Below are positions 8,383 through 17,688 of a stretch of 62,763 bases of DNA, piece by piece (positions within the stretch are counted from its first letter, which is position 1; every line of letters begins with the position of its first letter). The stretch is from an uncultured Clostridia bacterium (lineage in GTDB: Bacteria > Bacillota > Clostridia > Saccharofermentanales > DTU023), in the NCBI GenBank assembly GCA_937922005.1, contig CAKZWV010000060.1:1-62763 (forward strand), read 5' to 3'. A program made the translations under genes and the position numbers. The notes under the pieces were generated by a model. It ran no database searches. It was given only the letters and a program-made list of their open reading frames with translations, and had not been told where the DNA came from.

Positions 8383-9337
8383 AAAGAAGAGAATTCTCCC
8401 TCCTATCCCCCAAGATCCCAGGATTCGCTATTTTGACACCCATAGCCACCTCCATGACCCCCAATTTGAGGAGGATCGCCTGGATGTCTTGGCCAAGGCG
8501 GATGAAGTAGGAGTGGACCGGATTCTTTTCCCATCGGCCAACATTGAGGATACCAAGCAAGCCTATGAGGCCGCCCTAGGGGTCCAGTTGCTCCGCCATA
8601 AGGGGAGGATGAACCTGCCGAGGACCTATGCCTCTCTGGGGGTTCATCCCCAGGAAGCAAAGTCCTGGGAAGGGGAGGCCAGCTATAAGGTCTGTAAGAC
8701 CATAGCAAGCCGCCCCGATGCCGGAGCCGGGGAACCCGTGATACTGGCGGTAGGGGAAATTGGTTTGGATTACCATGAGCCAGAGCCCCCGAGGGACCTG
8801 CAAAAGGAAGTCTTCCGGGCTCAGCTAGCCTTGGCGGATGAGCTTGACTTGCCGGTTATCATCCATATGCGAGACGCTACAGAGGATACTCTGGAGATTC
8901 TGAAGCCCTACATCGCTGAGGGCGGACTCAAGAAAAGAGGGGTTATTCACTGTTATTCGGGTTCCTGGGAGTCGGCCAAGATTTTCTTGGATTTAGGTTT
9001 TTACCTGGGTCTGGATGGTCCTTTGACCTATAAAAAGGCACAAAAGCCAGTCGAAGTGGCCCAAAATATTCCCTTGGATCGTCTCGTTTTAGAGACGGAT
9101 TCTCCTTATCTGACTCCGGAGCCCTGGCGGGGAAAACGAAATGATTCCCAGTACCTCCCCCTTATTGCTTGGCGGGCAGCCAGCGTGCGGGGAGTCATCG
9201 ATGGCCAGGAGGAGGCCAAGTCGCAAGAAGAGATTAGGGCCTTGAATCCGGATGAGGTGGAGGCCTATCGGGCTTTTTGTGAAGCTATTTATCAAAATTC
9301 CTTGAAATTATATGGCCTGGAGGATGAAGAAGCCTAG
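8375..9337 (+). CDS. tatD: TatD-family metal-dependent DNase
   Basis: A TIM-barrel amidohydrolase-like nuclease, typically a 3'-5' exonuclease with two metals. Metal ligands and family motifs are visible: FDTHSHLHDPQFEED near the N-terminus, GEIGLDYH, PVIIHMRDATEDTL, GVIHCYSGSW, and LVLETDSPYLTPEPWRGKRND. It is about 320 residues, longer than the usual 255-260, with extra segments near EVIDGQEEAKSQEEI. The ATG lies inside the end of metG, so translation is coupled. Confidence 0.92.
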   Translation: MSKKKRILPPIPQDPRIRYFDTHSHLHDPQFEEDRLDVLAKADEVGVDRILFPSANIEDTKQAYEAALGVQLLRHKGRMNLPRTYASLGVHPQEAKSWEGEASYKVCKTIASRPDAGAGEPVILAVGEIGLDYHEPEPPRDLQKEVFRAQLALADELDLPVIIHMRDATEDTLEILKPYIAEGGLKKRGVIHCYSGSWESAKIFLDLGFYLGLDGPLTYKKAQKPVEVAQNIPLDRLVLETDSPYLTPEPWRGKRNDSQYLPLIAWRAASVRGVIDGQEEAKSQEEIRALNPDEVEAYRAFCEAIYQNSLKLYGLEDEEA

Positions 9338-9543
9338 GGATAAACCTAGGGAGGGAGCCGGATTCCCTACTTAATGTAGATGGGTCCCCTGGCCTTCCTG
9401 GTTATGGACTGTAGCTTGGAGCCTAGGCTCTGTGCCTGGCTTGTAAGTTTGCTGTTGCAGGTTCGTAAGGGAGAAATGACATAAAAAGAGTATAGTAGAG
9501 CAAGGATAAACATAAGTGAGAAGCGGCCTTGCCTTTTCTAGGA

Positions 9544-9555
9544 GGGAGTATTTGC
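9544..9555 (+). repeat. Dispersed motif GGGAGTATTTGC, intergenic copy
   Basis: An exact copy 35 bases before the start of the hydroxyacid dehydrogenase gene. A second copy lies at the very 3' end of the same gene (10509-10519), so the gene is bracketed in direct orientation. Confidence 0.85.
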
Positions 9556-9589
9556 CCTGTCTAAAAAGTGAGGGTCGAAAGGAGAAAGT

Positions 9590-10528
9590 ATGAAAGTTGT
9601 TTTTTTGGAAGATTTTGAGAAGACGAATGAGGAATTGAAAGAACTGCTGGCGGCTGCGGCACCGGAGAAGGACCTGGAGCCGGTTCTTTGGGAGGGAGAG
9701 GATTTTGTAGAAAAAGAAAAGAAAACTCTCGATGAGGCTGAAATCCTCGTGACAGGAAATACTCCCGTAACCGCTGAGATTATGGAGGCTATGCCGGCGC
9801 TGAAGTTTATTAGCGTGGCCTTTACTGGCCTGGACCATGTAGACTTAAAGAAGGTTGAAGAAAAAAACATCAAGGTTCAAAATTGTGCGGGCTATGCAAC
9901 GGAAGCTGTGGCAGAGCTCAATATTCTCTTTACCTTAGCCTTGCTTAGAAAACTGCGGACGAATTTTATTCTGGCCAGGAATTCAGAGACCAGACTCTTC
10001 CCAGGCCGAGAGCTTCGGGGGCGTAAGGTCGGTATAGTGGGGACAGGGGCCATTGGCCAACGGACAGCGGAGCTCTTAAAGGCTTTTGGAGCGGAGGTCC
10101 TGGGCTGGTCGAGGACCCACTATGACACTTTCCAAGGAACCTATGTCGATGACCTGGCAACCCTGGTTGAGGAAGCGCAGATTATTATCTTGGCCCTGCC
10201 TTTGAATGAAGAGACCGAGGGCATCATCAATAAAGAGATTTTTGCAAAGATGAAGCCTGATACCTATCTGGTGAATACGGCCCGGGGGAAGCTCGTCGAT
10301 GTGTCAGCTGTTCCGGACGCCATTTCCCATGATACCTTGGCGGGGATTGCTTCGGATGTCTTCCAGACTGAGCCGCCCCTTTCCAGAGAAGATGTCCTTG
10401 TGGGCTTAAGCACTAGCGCCTTGGATAAGGTCTTGATCACCCCCCATATTGGCTTTTTTACTGAAGAAGCCTTGGCGGCTAGGCTGGAGATGGCCATGGC
10501 CCATATTGGGGAGTATTTGAAAAAGTAG
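9590..10528 (+). CDS. D-isomer-specific 2-hydroxyacid dehydrogenase
   Basis: NAD-dependent reduction of a 2-keto acid to the D-2-hydroxyacid. The nucleotide-binding loop VGIVGTGAIGQRTAELLKAFG is present. Catalytic residues are placed as expected: Arg in VNTARGKLVD, Glu in FQTEPPL, and His in ITPHIGFFT. The C-terminal GEYLKK overlaps a copy of the dispersed motif (10509-10519). Substrate cannot be told from sequence; it stands alone with its own ribosome binding site (AAAGGAGA). Confidence 0.88.
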   Translation: MKVVFLEDFEKTNEELKELLAAAAPEKDLEPVLWEGEDFVEKEKKTLDEAEILVTGNTPVTAEIMEAMPALKFISVAFTGLDHVDLKKVEEKNIKVQNCAGYATEAVAELNILFTLALLRKLRTNFILARNSETRLFPGRELRGRKVGIVGTGAIGQRTAELLKAFGAEVLGWSRTHYDTFQGTYVDDLATLVEEAQIIILALPLNEETEGIINKEIFAKMKPDTYLVNTARGKLVDVSAVPDAISHDTLAGIASDVFQTEPPLSREDVLVGLSTSALDKVLITPHIGFFTEEALAARLEMAMAHIGEYLKK

Positions 10529-10568
10529 GATAGGCGAAAGTGCCGGCCTTGATGAAAGCGCAGGCTTT

Positions 10569-10616
10569 CGCAAGAGCGCAAGAGCTCAAGGGCGCAAGGT
10601 CGCAAGGGCGCAAGGG
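10569..10616 (+). repeat. Six tandem copies of an 8-bp unit CGCAAGRG
   Basis: Units at 10569, 10577, 10585, 10593, 10601 and 10609 read CGCAAGAG, CGCAAGAG, CTCAAGGG, CGCAAGGT, CGCAAGGG and CGCAAGGG. They lie between the dehydrogenase stop and the ribosome binding site of the CAP protein gene. This is a slippage-prone microsatellite whose length could alter the leader of the downstream gene. Confidence 0.85.
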
Positions 10617-10655
10617 CGGAGGAGAGGATGGCTAGGACAAGGAGTGAAACCGATA

Positions 10656-13127
10656 ATGAGGTCCTATAATTTTCGGGCATGGGTTGGGAGGCAGACCATC
10701 TGTCTCATTTGGTGTTTCCTTTTCGCTGTGCTGGGGGCAGGGATCGTTCCTAGCCCGGTGCTCTTGGCGGAAGAGCATAATGAGACGCCTTGGAAGGATG
10801 CCTTGGATGCAAGTCCCCGGGGTGAGGTTGTGGTCAGTGGCTATGCCTATTATGATCTTGCTCGGTCAATCATTCCTATGGTCAATGACCTTCGAAGAAG
10901 CCTGGGGATCGCCCCTTTAACCTATAATGTAAACCTCGAGCAGGCAGCCATGGTCCGAGCAGCGGAAACTTCAATGCTCTGGTCCCATATGCGCCCTGAT
11001 GGCACTTACATCTATGAGAGCCTTCCTTATTGTACGGGGGAAAATATTGCGGCAGGGAATACCAAGCCGGAAGAGGTTTTCCAGCAATGGGTAGATTCTG
11101 AACCGCACTACCGGGCGATGATCAATCCCCAGTACCGGAGCATCGGGGTGGGGGCCTTTGGGACGGCAGATGGAGAGCCACCCCGCTGGTGGTCGCAGAT
11201 TTTTTCCCTAGACCTGGGGGAAGATGCAAGCAATAGTGACCACTATGTGCAAGAAATATTCCCGGTCAAGATGACTGTGGGAACGGACCTTTTAACTCTA
11301 AAGGTGATGCAGGGTAAAGCGAGCGGGGGAATATTTGATTTAAGTCAGCTTTTGAAGGATATGAGTTATCGAAAGCGTCTGACGGATGAAATGCACCTTC
11401 TGGCAACCACCCATTATGATGCGGATGACCCTTATCAGGCTCATACGACCCTGGATCCTTCAATGGTCGTCTGGTCTTCAAGTCAACCAGATATCTTAAG
11501 CATCGATGACCAGGGGGTTACCCACCCGAAATCCTATGGCAAGGTGGAGATTTCTTGTGCTATGGCAGGGGACCTGGGGAAGGCGACTGGCTTGACGGAT
11601 AAGGTGGAGGTCGAGATCATCCCCACTCATTTCTGGCCCTTGCGAGTTCATCGAGACCTGGAGACAGCGGATGCCATGATGCAACAGGTCATCAAGAATA
11701 ATGAGATTCTCTTCGCCGAACAGGTGAAATTCTATGAGAAATACCATAAACAGCATGAGGGCTTGGATCCAGCTCGGGTGCCTTTGGATCGAGAGGCCTT
11801 AGATCAAGAAGGTTTGGATCCGGAGGCCCTTTTGCCTACTTTCCCCGAGGAGATGAGGGAGGCAGAATCCAAAGAAGGAGCGACAAAGCAGAACCCTGGT
11901 GGCCCTAATGGCAGCCCTAGTGGCAACCCTACTCCGACCCCTGGTATCCTGGATGAACCCCTTGAGGTCAGCCGGGAGACCCAGGCTACTGGAGAGTCTG
12001 AGGATACTGAGGATTCGCAGAATACTGGAGATTCGCAGATTTCTGGCGAAGCGAATGCGACTGGAGAGGCGAACAGCCAGGCAGACAACCTTTCTCAGGC
12101 GGGGGCAGAGGTGACTATGCCCCGCAAACCAGACCTAGTTTGGAGTAGTCAACTGGAATCCTATGGGCAGAAAATCCTGGAGTTATTAAGCTTTGGCGAG
12201 TCCAATGATGCTATTAATCTCTTTCCGTCTTTTACGGAGCTAGACCGGGAGCTCCCCCAGGGGATGCGCTACAATTGGCATATGTTCAGTAATTCTGATG
12301 TTAAAGAAGACAAGATGCCAACCATCCCTAATTATACCAACTCCTATGCTTCCGTCTGTTTGAGGAGTAAGGATAGCACCTATGTGATCTTTCTTTTTTC
12401 TGACCTGCCTGGGGACGGAGTTCATCTCATGAAGAATAGTGCTGCCGTGGATACGACGGTAGAGGCTTTTGATGACCTGGCGGCCTTCCAATTGCGCTTC
12501 CCGACAGGGAGTCAAGCACTGACTCCGGTCAAGGATCAGACCTTTGTTTTGGATGATGCTTACCAAGGTCGAGAGCCTAGTCCGGTCGCTCAAAATCAAG
12601 AAAAGCAGGGTGTCCATTGGCCGGCCGGGCTTAATTTTGACTATAGCACCCTCGAGCAACCGAGAAGAGATCCCCTCCCTGAAAAGACCTATGATTTTTA
12701 TCCCTTCTTAGTGAATCTGGAAGAGGATATTCAGCCTTTCATGGATCCCGATCCCCAGTTTCTCCAGCTTAGCAGTTCGGATCCTAGCGTGGCGACCCTT
12801 TCGGAGACGGGGTTTTTGACCGTTATGAAAAATGGAGAAACTACCTTAAAGGCAAAATTGACTGATGCCAAGGATTCGACTCATACCCTAGCGGAAACTT
12901 CTTTGCGCCTCACCGTGAATTTAGAGGCCCTTCGGCCCACAGAGGCCAGCCAAGCAGGAATCCAGGCAACTGAGATTAGCCCTGAAGAATTTGCGGCTAT
13001 GGAACAGGCGAAAAAGGATGCCAAGAAGCAACAAATATTGATCGCTACCGCCTGTGGTGGTTTGCTCCTAGCTATCGTAGTGACAATCGTCCTCTTGCTC
13101 CAACTGCGTAGGAGAAAAGACCAGTAA
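10656..13127 (+). CDS. CAP/SCP-domain surface protein with Ig-like repeats and C-terminal anchor helix
   Basis: ATG 10656 is preferred over GTG 10644, which sits on the AAGGAG itself. Signal peptide about residues 1-38 (CLIWCFLFAVLGAGIV). A CAP domain follows (about 60-200): VNDLRRSLGIAPLTYN, ENIAAGNTKPEEVFQQWVDSEPHYRAMINPQYRSIGVG, WWSQIF. Later segments (SSSDPSVATLSETGFLTVMKNGE) look like Big2 Ig-like folds. A long Pro/Glu/Ser/Thr/Asn-rich linker lies around residues 370-480. The C-terminus is a membrane helix (LIATACGGLLLAIVVTIVLLL) followed by RRRKDQ. It is probably membrane-anchored and displayed outside. CAP proteins of Clostridia have no single agreed function. Confidence 0.82.
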   Translation: MRSYNFRAWVGRQTICLIWCFLFAVLGAGIVPSPVLLAEEHNETPWKDALDASPRGEVVVSGYAYYDLARSIIPMVNDLRRSLGIAPLTYNVNLEQAAMVRAAETSMLWSHMRPDGTYIYESLPYCTGENIAAGNTKPEEVFQQWVDSEPHYRAMINPQYRSIGVGAFGTADGEPPRWWSQIFSLDLGEDASNSDHYVQEIFPVKMTVGTDLLTLKVMQGKASGGIFDLSQLLKDMSYRKRLTDEMHLLATTHYDADDPYQAHTTLDPSMVVWSSSQPDILSIDDQGVTHPKSYGKVEISCAMAGDLGKATGLTDKVEVEIIPTHFWPLRVHRDLETADAMMQQVIKNNEILFAEQVKFYEKYHKQHEGLDPARVPLDREALDQEGLDPEALLPTFPEEMREAESKEGATKQNPGGPNGSPSGNPTPTPGILDEPLEVSRETQATGESEDTEDSQNTGDSQISGEANATGEANSQADNLSQAGAEVTMPRKPDLVWSSQLESYGQKILELLSFGESNDAINLFPSFTELDRELPQGMRYNWHMFSNSDVKEDKMPTIPNYTNSYASVCLRSKDSTYVIFLFSDLPGDGVHLMKNSAAVDTTVEAFDDLAAFQLRFPTGSQALTPVKDQTFVLDDAYQGREPSPVAQNQEKQGVHWPAGLNFDYSTLEQPRRDPLPEKTYDFYPFLVNLEEDIQPFMDPDPQFLQLSSSDPSVATLSETGFLTVMKNGETTLKAKLTDAKDSTHTLAETSLRLTVNLEALRPTEASQAGIQATEISPEEFAAMEQAKKDAKKQQILIATACGGLLLAIVVTIVLLLQLRRRKDQ

Positions 13128-13170
13128 GGAGCGGGTAGATAGACCAAACGCCATGTTAAGAGCAGAAAAT

Positions 13171-13210
13171 AGAGCCCAGGGGTCTTATCTTGATTCCTGG
13201 GCTCTATTGT
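13171..13210 (+). terminator. Hairpin terminator between convergent genes
   Basis: AGAGCCCAGG (13171-13180) pairs exactly with CCTGGGCTCT (13196-13205), followed by ATTGTTGTT. On the opposite strand the hairpin is followed by ATTTTCTG. It can serve the CAP protein gene and, less well, the minus-strand YitT gene ending at 13281. Confidence 0.7.
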
Positions 13211-13280
13211 TGTTAACCGGGCTATATCTAGTTTTTTGGGCCTGCTTTGCCTGTATTTACTAGATGACGGAAGCCCTGAC

Positions 13281-14483
13281 CTACTTTTCCTCCACCAGAG
13301 GCCGGAAGCCCTGACCATAGATCTCATTATATTCGTAGATGATCATCATGGCCCGAGGGTCGATCTGCATAACCAGGTCGTGGATGACGGTCATTTGCCG
13401 GGTGGTACAGGCTGTTAGAATAATATTCTTGGGGTCTCCAGAATAGCCACCTAAGGCTGGCAAGATGGTCGTACCACGTTTGACGCTTCGGCCAATCCGG
13501 GCGTTGATCTCCTGGTATTTATCAGAGATAATCATCACCATCTTTCCAGAACTAAAGCCAATCATGATCTTTTCCATAACCTGAGACATGGTAAGGGAGA
13601 AAATCATCCCGAATAAGAAAGCATTAAAATTCTTGAAAATCGCAGCACCAGCCATGATAATAACGGTATTGATCCCCATGGTCAATTGCGCCAAGGATAT
13701 GTAAGGGAACATTTTGTGCAAAGGGATTAGGATGAGGTCGGTTCCGCCAGTAGAAGAGCCTGCCTGGTAGATGAGGCCCAGACCTATGCCCATGAATGCC
13801 GCCCCAAAAAGGGCGCACATGAGAGGGGAGTCGTTGTAGACTGGAATCATCGGACAAATGACGTCGGTCGCCAAAGTCAGGACCACCAGGGTCTGGAAGG
13901 TTCTGAGCATAAAACGCCGTCCCATCATCTTATAGGCGAAGAGGATAAGGGGGATGTTGAGAATAAGTGAACCAAGACCGATGGGCACATTGAAGAGGTG
14001 ATTCAGAATCAAGGCAATACCCTGGATACCTCCCGTTGCAAAATTCCCCTGTTTTGCAAAGTTATAGATCCCAATTCCAACGCACATGTTTCCAACGCAG
14101 TCAATCAGCAAACTTTTCGCAAATCGCTTAATTTTGTCCTTGGTGGGGAGCTTTTTTCTCTCTTTATTGATCTGGTCCCATGCTTCATATTCTGGGAGCA
14201 TTTTGGAAGCCATCGCTCGCTTTTCCGTAACTTCACCTTCTCCCCCCGGCTTGTCCAAACTGCTAGGATCCTTGAGAGGAGGATGATGTTGGGCCGTTAA
14301 TAGGCTTTCGGCTTCATTGGCCTGGGCAATTTCTGCCTGAATCTGCTCGAGCGTCAGCAGGGGACTTATCTCATCGGTCCCCTTGGCCATGTGCACCGCT
14401 GCGCCTTTCTGTTTTACCTTCTTGCCCTTCGCATCACCCGAGCCAGGCACCGTACCCTGGCCATTGATCTCGATTTCTTTCAT
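13281..14483 (-). CDS. YitT-family membrane protein (DUF161 plus DUF2179)
   Basis: The start at 14483 (MKEIEING) is chosen because GTGAGGG lies 5 bases before it. A long hydrophilic N-terminal extension of about 115 residues precedes the usual YitT core: five or so membrane helices with the family motifs GIYNFAKQGNFATGGIQGIALIL, GSLILNIPLILFAYKMMGRRF and YQAGSSTGGTDLI, then a cytosolic DUF2179 domain (MVMIISDKYQEINARIG, ALGGYSGDPKNIILTACTTRQ). The family is a presumed transporter of unknown substrate. The extension is unusual; family members normally begin close to the first helix. Confidence 0.87.
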   Translation of the reverse strand: MKEIEINGQGTVPGSGDAKGKKVKQKGAAVHMAKGTDEISPLLTLEQIQAEIAQANEAESLLTAQHHPPLKDPSSLDKPGGEGEVTEKRAMASKMLPEYEAWDQINKERKKLPTKDKIKRFAKSLLIDCVGNMCVGIGIYNFAKQGNFATGGIQGIALILNHLFNVPIGLGSLILNIPLILFAYKMMGRRFMLRTFQTLVVLTLATDVICPMIPVYNDSPLMCALFGAAFMGIGLGLIYQAGSSTGGTDLILIPLHKMFPYISLAQLTMGINTVIIMAGAAIFKNFNAFLFGMIFSLTMSQVMEKIMIGFSSGKMVMIISDKYQEINARIGRSVKRGTTILPALGGYSGDPKNIILTACTTRQMTVIHDLVMQIDPRAMMIIYEYNEIYGQGFRPLVEEK

Positions 14484-14620
14484 AATACCCTCACTTGACT
14501 TCGGGGGTTGAAAAACCCCATCCAACTGCGTAAAATTGGGAGAGGACCCCGCCGGAGCCGACTCTATCAGGCCAGCTCTCCGAGATCCTTACACCAAGGC
14601 AGATTATAACAAATTTGTGA

Positions 14621-14631
14621 CAAATATTCCC
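14621..14631 (-). repeat. Variant dispersed motif GGGAATATTTG
   Basis: CAAATATTCCC on the plus strand, immediately before the ribosome binding site of the gene at 14645. It follows TGA, so the context reads TGACAAATATTCCC, the same local sequence as at the tRNA-Arg promoter near 61606. Confidence 0.6.
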
Positions 14632-14644
14632 TTAAGGAGCTCCT

Positions 14645-15355
14645 ATGACCCATCGTTCCCCCGACCCTTCTCCATCCACGCCTCTGGCCTCAGATGCCCC
14701 AGCAAATCATATTTCTAGCCAAGAAACCCCAAGCAAGGAGTTGCTAGACCGGGACTCCCCTGTGGCGGATGCCTCAGCCAAAGTTTCCGTTGTCATGTAC
14801 CAGCCGGGAGAGGATGACCCTCCGATGCTCAGCCCCAAAGAAGCCAAAAAGAAGTATCGACGTAGCGTCATTTTTCTCATCCTCATCATTATAGGTATCG
14901 GTGTGAGTGTGGGCATGGGGATCCGTAGGAATCGAGCCTACAGAAATCGCCATACCGAGGTTCTTTTAAGCAATGTTCAAAGCTTTTTTTCGGCTCTTTC
15001 CTCCTACGCCCAGGGAAAGGCTGACAAGACCTATCCTAGCTACTACGTCAACGGGGCCGATCCTGCTGCCGAAGGATTTTTAGGAAAAGTCAAAGAATGC
15101 CTCAACCCGAGCGCCAATCCTGCTATGGGCAGGGGCGAAGCAGGCTCGGAAGGCATCATAATTGAGGAACTCCAATGGGCAGATAAAAACGACCTAGCTG
15201 ATGAGGTTACCCTGATCATCCGCTTTGACTCAACCTGGGCAGCCCTCTTTCCGCATGGAGCCGAGGGGCTTGCCTTTCGCTATATTGGTGGACGCTGGTC
15301 TTATTGTCCATCCGTTTCCGCCAGTCCAGCTTTCTCAGCCAAACCCCAAGATTAA
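14645..15355 (+). CDS. Single-pass membrane protein of unknown function
   Basis: AAGGAG lies 5 bases before the ATG. Residues 1-75 are polar and Pro/Ser-rich, a Lys/Arg cluster (KKKYRRS) precedes one membrane helix at about residues 78-94 (VIFLILIIIGIGVSVGMG), and the remaining 140 residues would face outward (SSYAQGKADKTYPSYYVNGADP..., ...LIIRFDSTWAALFPHG). I recognise no family. It is divergent from the YitT gene and closed by a strong terminator. Confidence 0.65.
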   Translation: MTHRSPDPSPSTPLASDAPANHISSQETPSKELLDRDSPVADASAKVSVVMYQPGEDDPPMLSPKEAKKKYRRSVIFLILIIIGIGVSVGMGIRRNRAYRNRHTEVLLSNVQSFFSALSSYAQGKADKTYPSYYVNGADPAAEGFLGKVKECLNPSANPAMGRGEAGSEGIIIEELQWADKNDLADEVTLIIRFDSTWAALFPHGAEGLAFRYIGGRWSYCPSVSASPAFSAKPQD

Positions 15356-15375
15356 GAAATAAAGAAAAAATAACA

Positions 15376-15405
15376 AAAAACGGCAAGACCAAGTCTTGCC
15401 GTTTT
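15376..15405. terminator. Bidirectional terminator between convergent genes
   Basis: AAAAACGGCAAGAC and GTCTTGCCGTTTTT form a perfect 14-bp stem with a CAA loop and A/T runs at both ends, so it can stop transcription from 14645 (plus) and from the lipoprotein gene (minus). Confidence 0.9.
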
Positions 15406-15473
15406 TCTTTTTCATATTTTATCTTCGTAGCCAGCAGCTCTGAAATTACCAACTGAAGAGATCAGTTCAAGTC

Positions 15474-17204
15474 TTACTTTTTGATATAGATCTCTTTGAG
15501 TACTTTCACAGCCTCATCCATTGACATCCCAACTTTTACCTCAGGGCGATAGAGCATTTCAGTAATGAGCGCATCCATCTGATTGGGGTGGGGAACAGTC
15601 GTCCAATCCTGCTGGAAGATGGAGTCCGGGTAAACAAAACTATCAGCCATTAGACCGAAAGATTGGATAAATTCCTCATGGATTAGGTGGGTCCGAGCAG
15701 GCTGATCTGTCACATCTGTGGAAATACCAATGGCAGACCGGTTAATGGTAGGGGTCGAATCACTTCCCCACCACACATAGAAGATTCCCCAATCCCGGGT
15801 ATCATAACCCAGGGTCTTTTGAAGCTCTTTAAAGGGTTTAAAGATAAATTTGGAGTCGGTATCGGCCTTCTCGTCCTCCACCAACTTAATCTCAGGCACC
15901 CCTGGAATATCGTTTAACCAAGCAATGGTGTGCTTGACCGCAGCGATATCATCTTCGGTAGGATCTCCCTCGATTTTGACGGTCATGGACTCAGCTTCCC
16001 ATTTCCGCACCATGTGTTCCCCTTGATCATCGTACTCGGCTCGGCCAGCAATGGTGGGGAAATATTCCAGGGCAGCTTTCACAAAGTTAGGATCTAGGCT
16101 ATCCAGACGGTCCGCAAAGGGGACAAAACCAGGATCTCCGGGCATAGGATCTGCCGGAACATCAAACTGTGTAGTCTCAAACTCCTCAGGGATATCTTCA
16201 TTAGGCAGATAGGTCTTATAGAGGCTATAGATGGCCTTTCCTACTGGCTCACCAATCTTTACCTCTGGACGATAGAGCATTTCCAAAACAAGATCATCCA
16301 AGGGACTCGGTTCAGCTACTAGTTGACTCTTATCCTGGAAGATCGAATCCTTATAGTCACCGCAGACCGTTAAAAACCCCATGGATTTGACAAGGTTTTT
16401 AAAAATCAAATAATCCCGTTCTTCTCGGTCTTTTGCTTCGTCAGCAATACCGACGTCGCACGTCGTAAAGGCAGGATTCATATTGTCATCCCAATAGATA
16501 TAAAAGAATCCATGGTCGTCACGAGGGAAGTCGATGGTCTTTTTTATTTCTGCGAGAGGCGCAAAGATAAAGGTGTAATTTGCCTCATTTGCATCTTTGT
16601 CAACTAATTTGATCTTAGGCAGCCCATCCAGGCTATTCACCCAAGTAATGGCCTTATTCAAGGTGGCCAGATCCTCTTCAGAGGCCTCCCCCTTATAAGT
16701 TAACGTCAGGTCAGCCTTATTCCACTTACGGACGGGAGCCTTTTCTTCACCGTTATAGGCAGCAACCTTCGGCAAATATTCGAGGGCAGCCTTAATAAAC
16801 TTGGGATCTAATTCTTCAAGGCGATCGATATAAGGTTTGTAGCCCTCTTCCCCAGGCTTGGGCCCTTCCGGATAGGTAAAATCAATCTTTTTAGGGGACT
16901 TTTCATCTTTCTTGTCGCCCTTGGTCTCCTCTGTTTTCTTTGTCTCTTCTTCAGGAGCCTTCGTTTCTTCTGCACTAGCCGCCTCTGAACTTGGTGTTTC
17001 TGTTTCTGCAGCCGAGGTCTCCGTCTGAGCACTTTCTGCGCTGCTAGTTTGGGTGGGAGCTAGGGTCGGCAGGGTAGTTTGACTTGTTTTACTAAGCTCG
17101 GTTTTCTGATTCGTGCAGGCCGTCAATCCTGTGCCCGCGATCAAACAAGCCAGCAAGAGGGTCGTAACCTTTGCTGGCAAGTGATGTAATAATTTCTTCT
17201 TCAT
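15474..17204 (-). CDS. Lipoprotein with two tandem DUF2927-like domains
   Basis: Signal peptide with lipobox (LACLIAGTGLTAC, Cys at 30), then a Ser/Thr/Glu-rich spacer to about residue 105, then two copies of one domain (about 110-345 and 350-575). The copies align throughout: GYKPYIDRLEELDPKFIKAALEYLP versus GFVPFADRLDSLDPNFVKAALEYFP, and MLYRPEVKIGEPVGKA versus MLYRPEVKVGMSMDEA. Copy 2 keeps the metallopeptidase-like LIHEEFIQSFGL plus PDSIFQQ typical of DUF2927. Copy 1 has LIFKNLVKSMGF, so the His-Glu pair is lost. The protein is anchored outside; the catalytic role is inferred from the HEE motif only. Confidence 0.75.
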   Translation of the reverse strand: MKKKLLHHLPAKVTTLLLACLIAGTGLTACTNQKTELSKTSQTTLPTLAPTQTSSAESAQTETSAAETETPSSEAASAEETKAPEEETKKTEETKGDKKDEKSPKKIDFTYPEGPKPGEEGYKPYIDRLEELDPKFIKAALEYLPKVAAYNGEEKAPVRKWNKADLTLTYKGEASEEDLATLNKAITWVNSLDGLPKIKLVDKDANEANYTFIFAPLAEIKKTIDFPRDDHGFFYIYWDDNMNPAFTTCDVGIADEAKDREERDYLIFKNLVKSMGFLTVCGDYKDSIFQDKSQLVAEPSPLDDLVLEMLYRPEVKIGEPVGKAIYSLYKTYLPNEDIPEEFETTQFDVPADPMPGDPGFVPFADRLDSLDPNFVKAALEYFPTIAGRAEYDDQGEHMVRKWEAESMTVKIEGDPTEDDIAAVKHTIAWLNDIPGVPEIKLVEDEKADTDSKFIFKPFKELQKTLGYDTRDWGIFYVWWGSDSTPTINRSAIGISTDVTDQPARTHLIHEEFIQSFGLMADSFVYPDSIFQQDWTTVPHPNQMDALITEMLYRPEVKVGMSMDEAVKVLKEIYIKK

Positions 17205-17475
17205 GATTTCTCCTCATTGTCATTCATCATTCATCGAAAGGTTCTCACAGCCATTTATAAAAAGCCGAGTAAAGTTTTTTATCGATCCGAGAAAACTAAG
17301 ATCCGTCCCGCGGCGACTTAGCGCACGCCTTTCGATGGGTTCACGACTATTGTACAGTTTTGGAGAAATATTTCTAGGTCTAGCCCGACAAGGTCCAGGC
17401 TCATCTCCCATTTGGGGGAGCTTACTCCCCATCCAGGGGGTTCACCACTAACAGGAGTCTAATTACGAGCCGGGT
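17205..17475. other. Spacer between two lipoprotein genes
   Basis: No convincing gene. Near 17443-17500 there are two diverged copies of a CACCA(N)AACAGGRG...TAAT block, the second overlapping the last codons (PPVGD) of the small lipoprotein, which suggests a local duplication of its 3' end. A GGGGGAG/CTCCCC hairpin is possible at 17413-17430. Confidence 0.35.
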
Positions 17476-17688
17476 CTAATCACCAACAGGGGGTTTAATA
17501 GGACTAATTCTTTCCGGGTCCTTGGGTGTCTTATCCTTGGACTGACAGGCTGTTAAAGTGCCAACAGACAAACACATCATGAGAGCGAAGATGACAAATG
17601 AGCGAATTATCCGCCTTCTTTTATTTCGTAAAACAAGTTTCGTCGGGATCTGATTTGGGTCATGATCCGAAGATTCATGGGTACGCAT
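17476..17688 (-). CDS. Small lipoprotein
   Basis: 70 residues. A charged N-terminus (LVLRNKRRRIIRS) leads into a hydrophobic core and lipobox (FALMMCLSVGTLTAC, Cys at about 48), then a short Lys/Pro-rich mature part. AAGGAGGA lies 6 bases before the ATG, which supports it as a real gene. The mature peptide is only about 22 residues. Function unknown. It is upstream of, and in the same direction as, the DUF2927 lipoprotein. Confidence 0.65.
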   Translation of the reverse strand: MRTHESSDHDPNQIPTKLVLRNKRRRIIRSFVIFALMMCLSVGTLTACQSKDKTPKDPERISPIKPPVGD

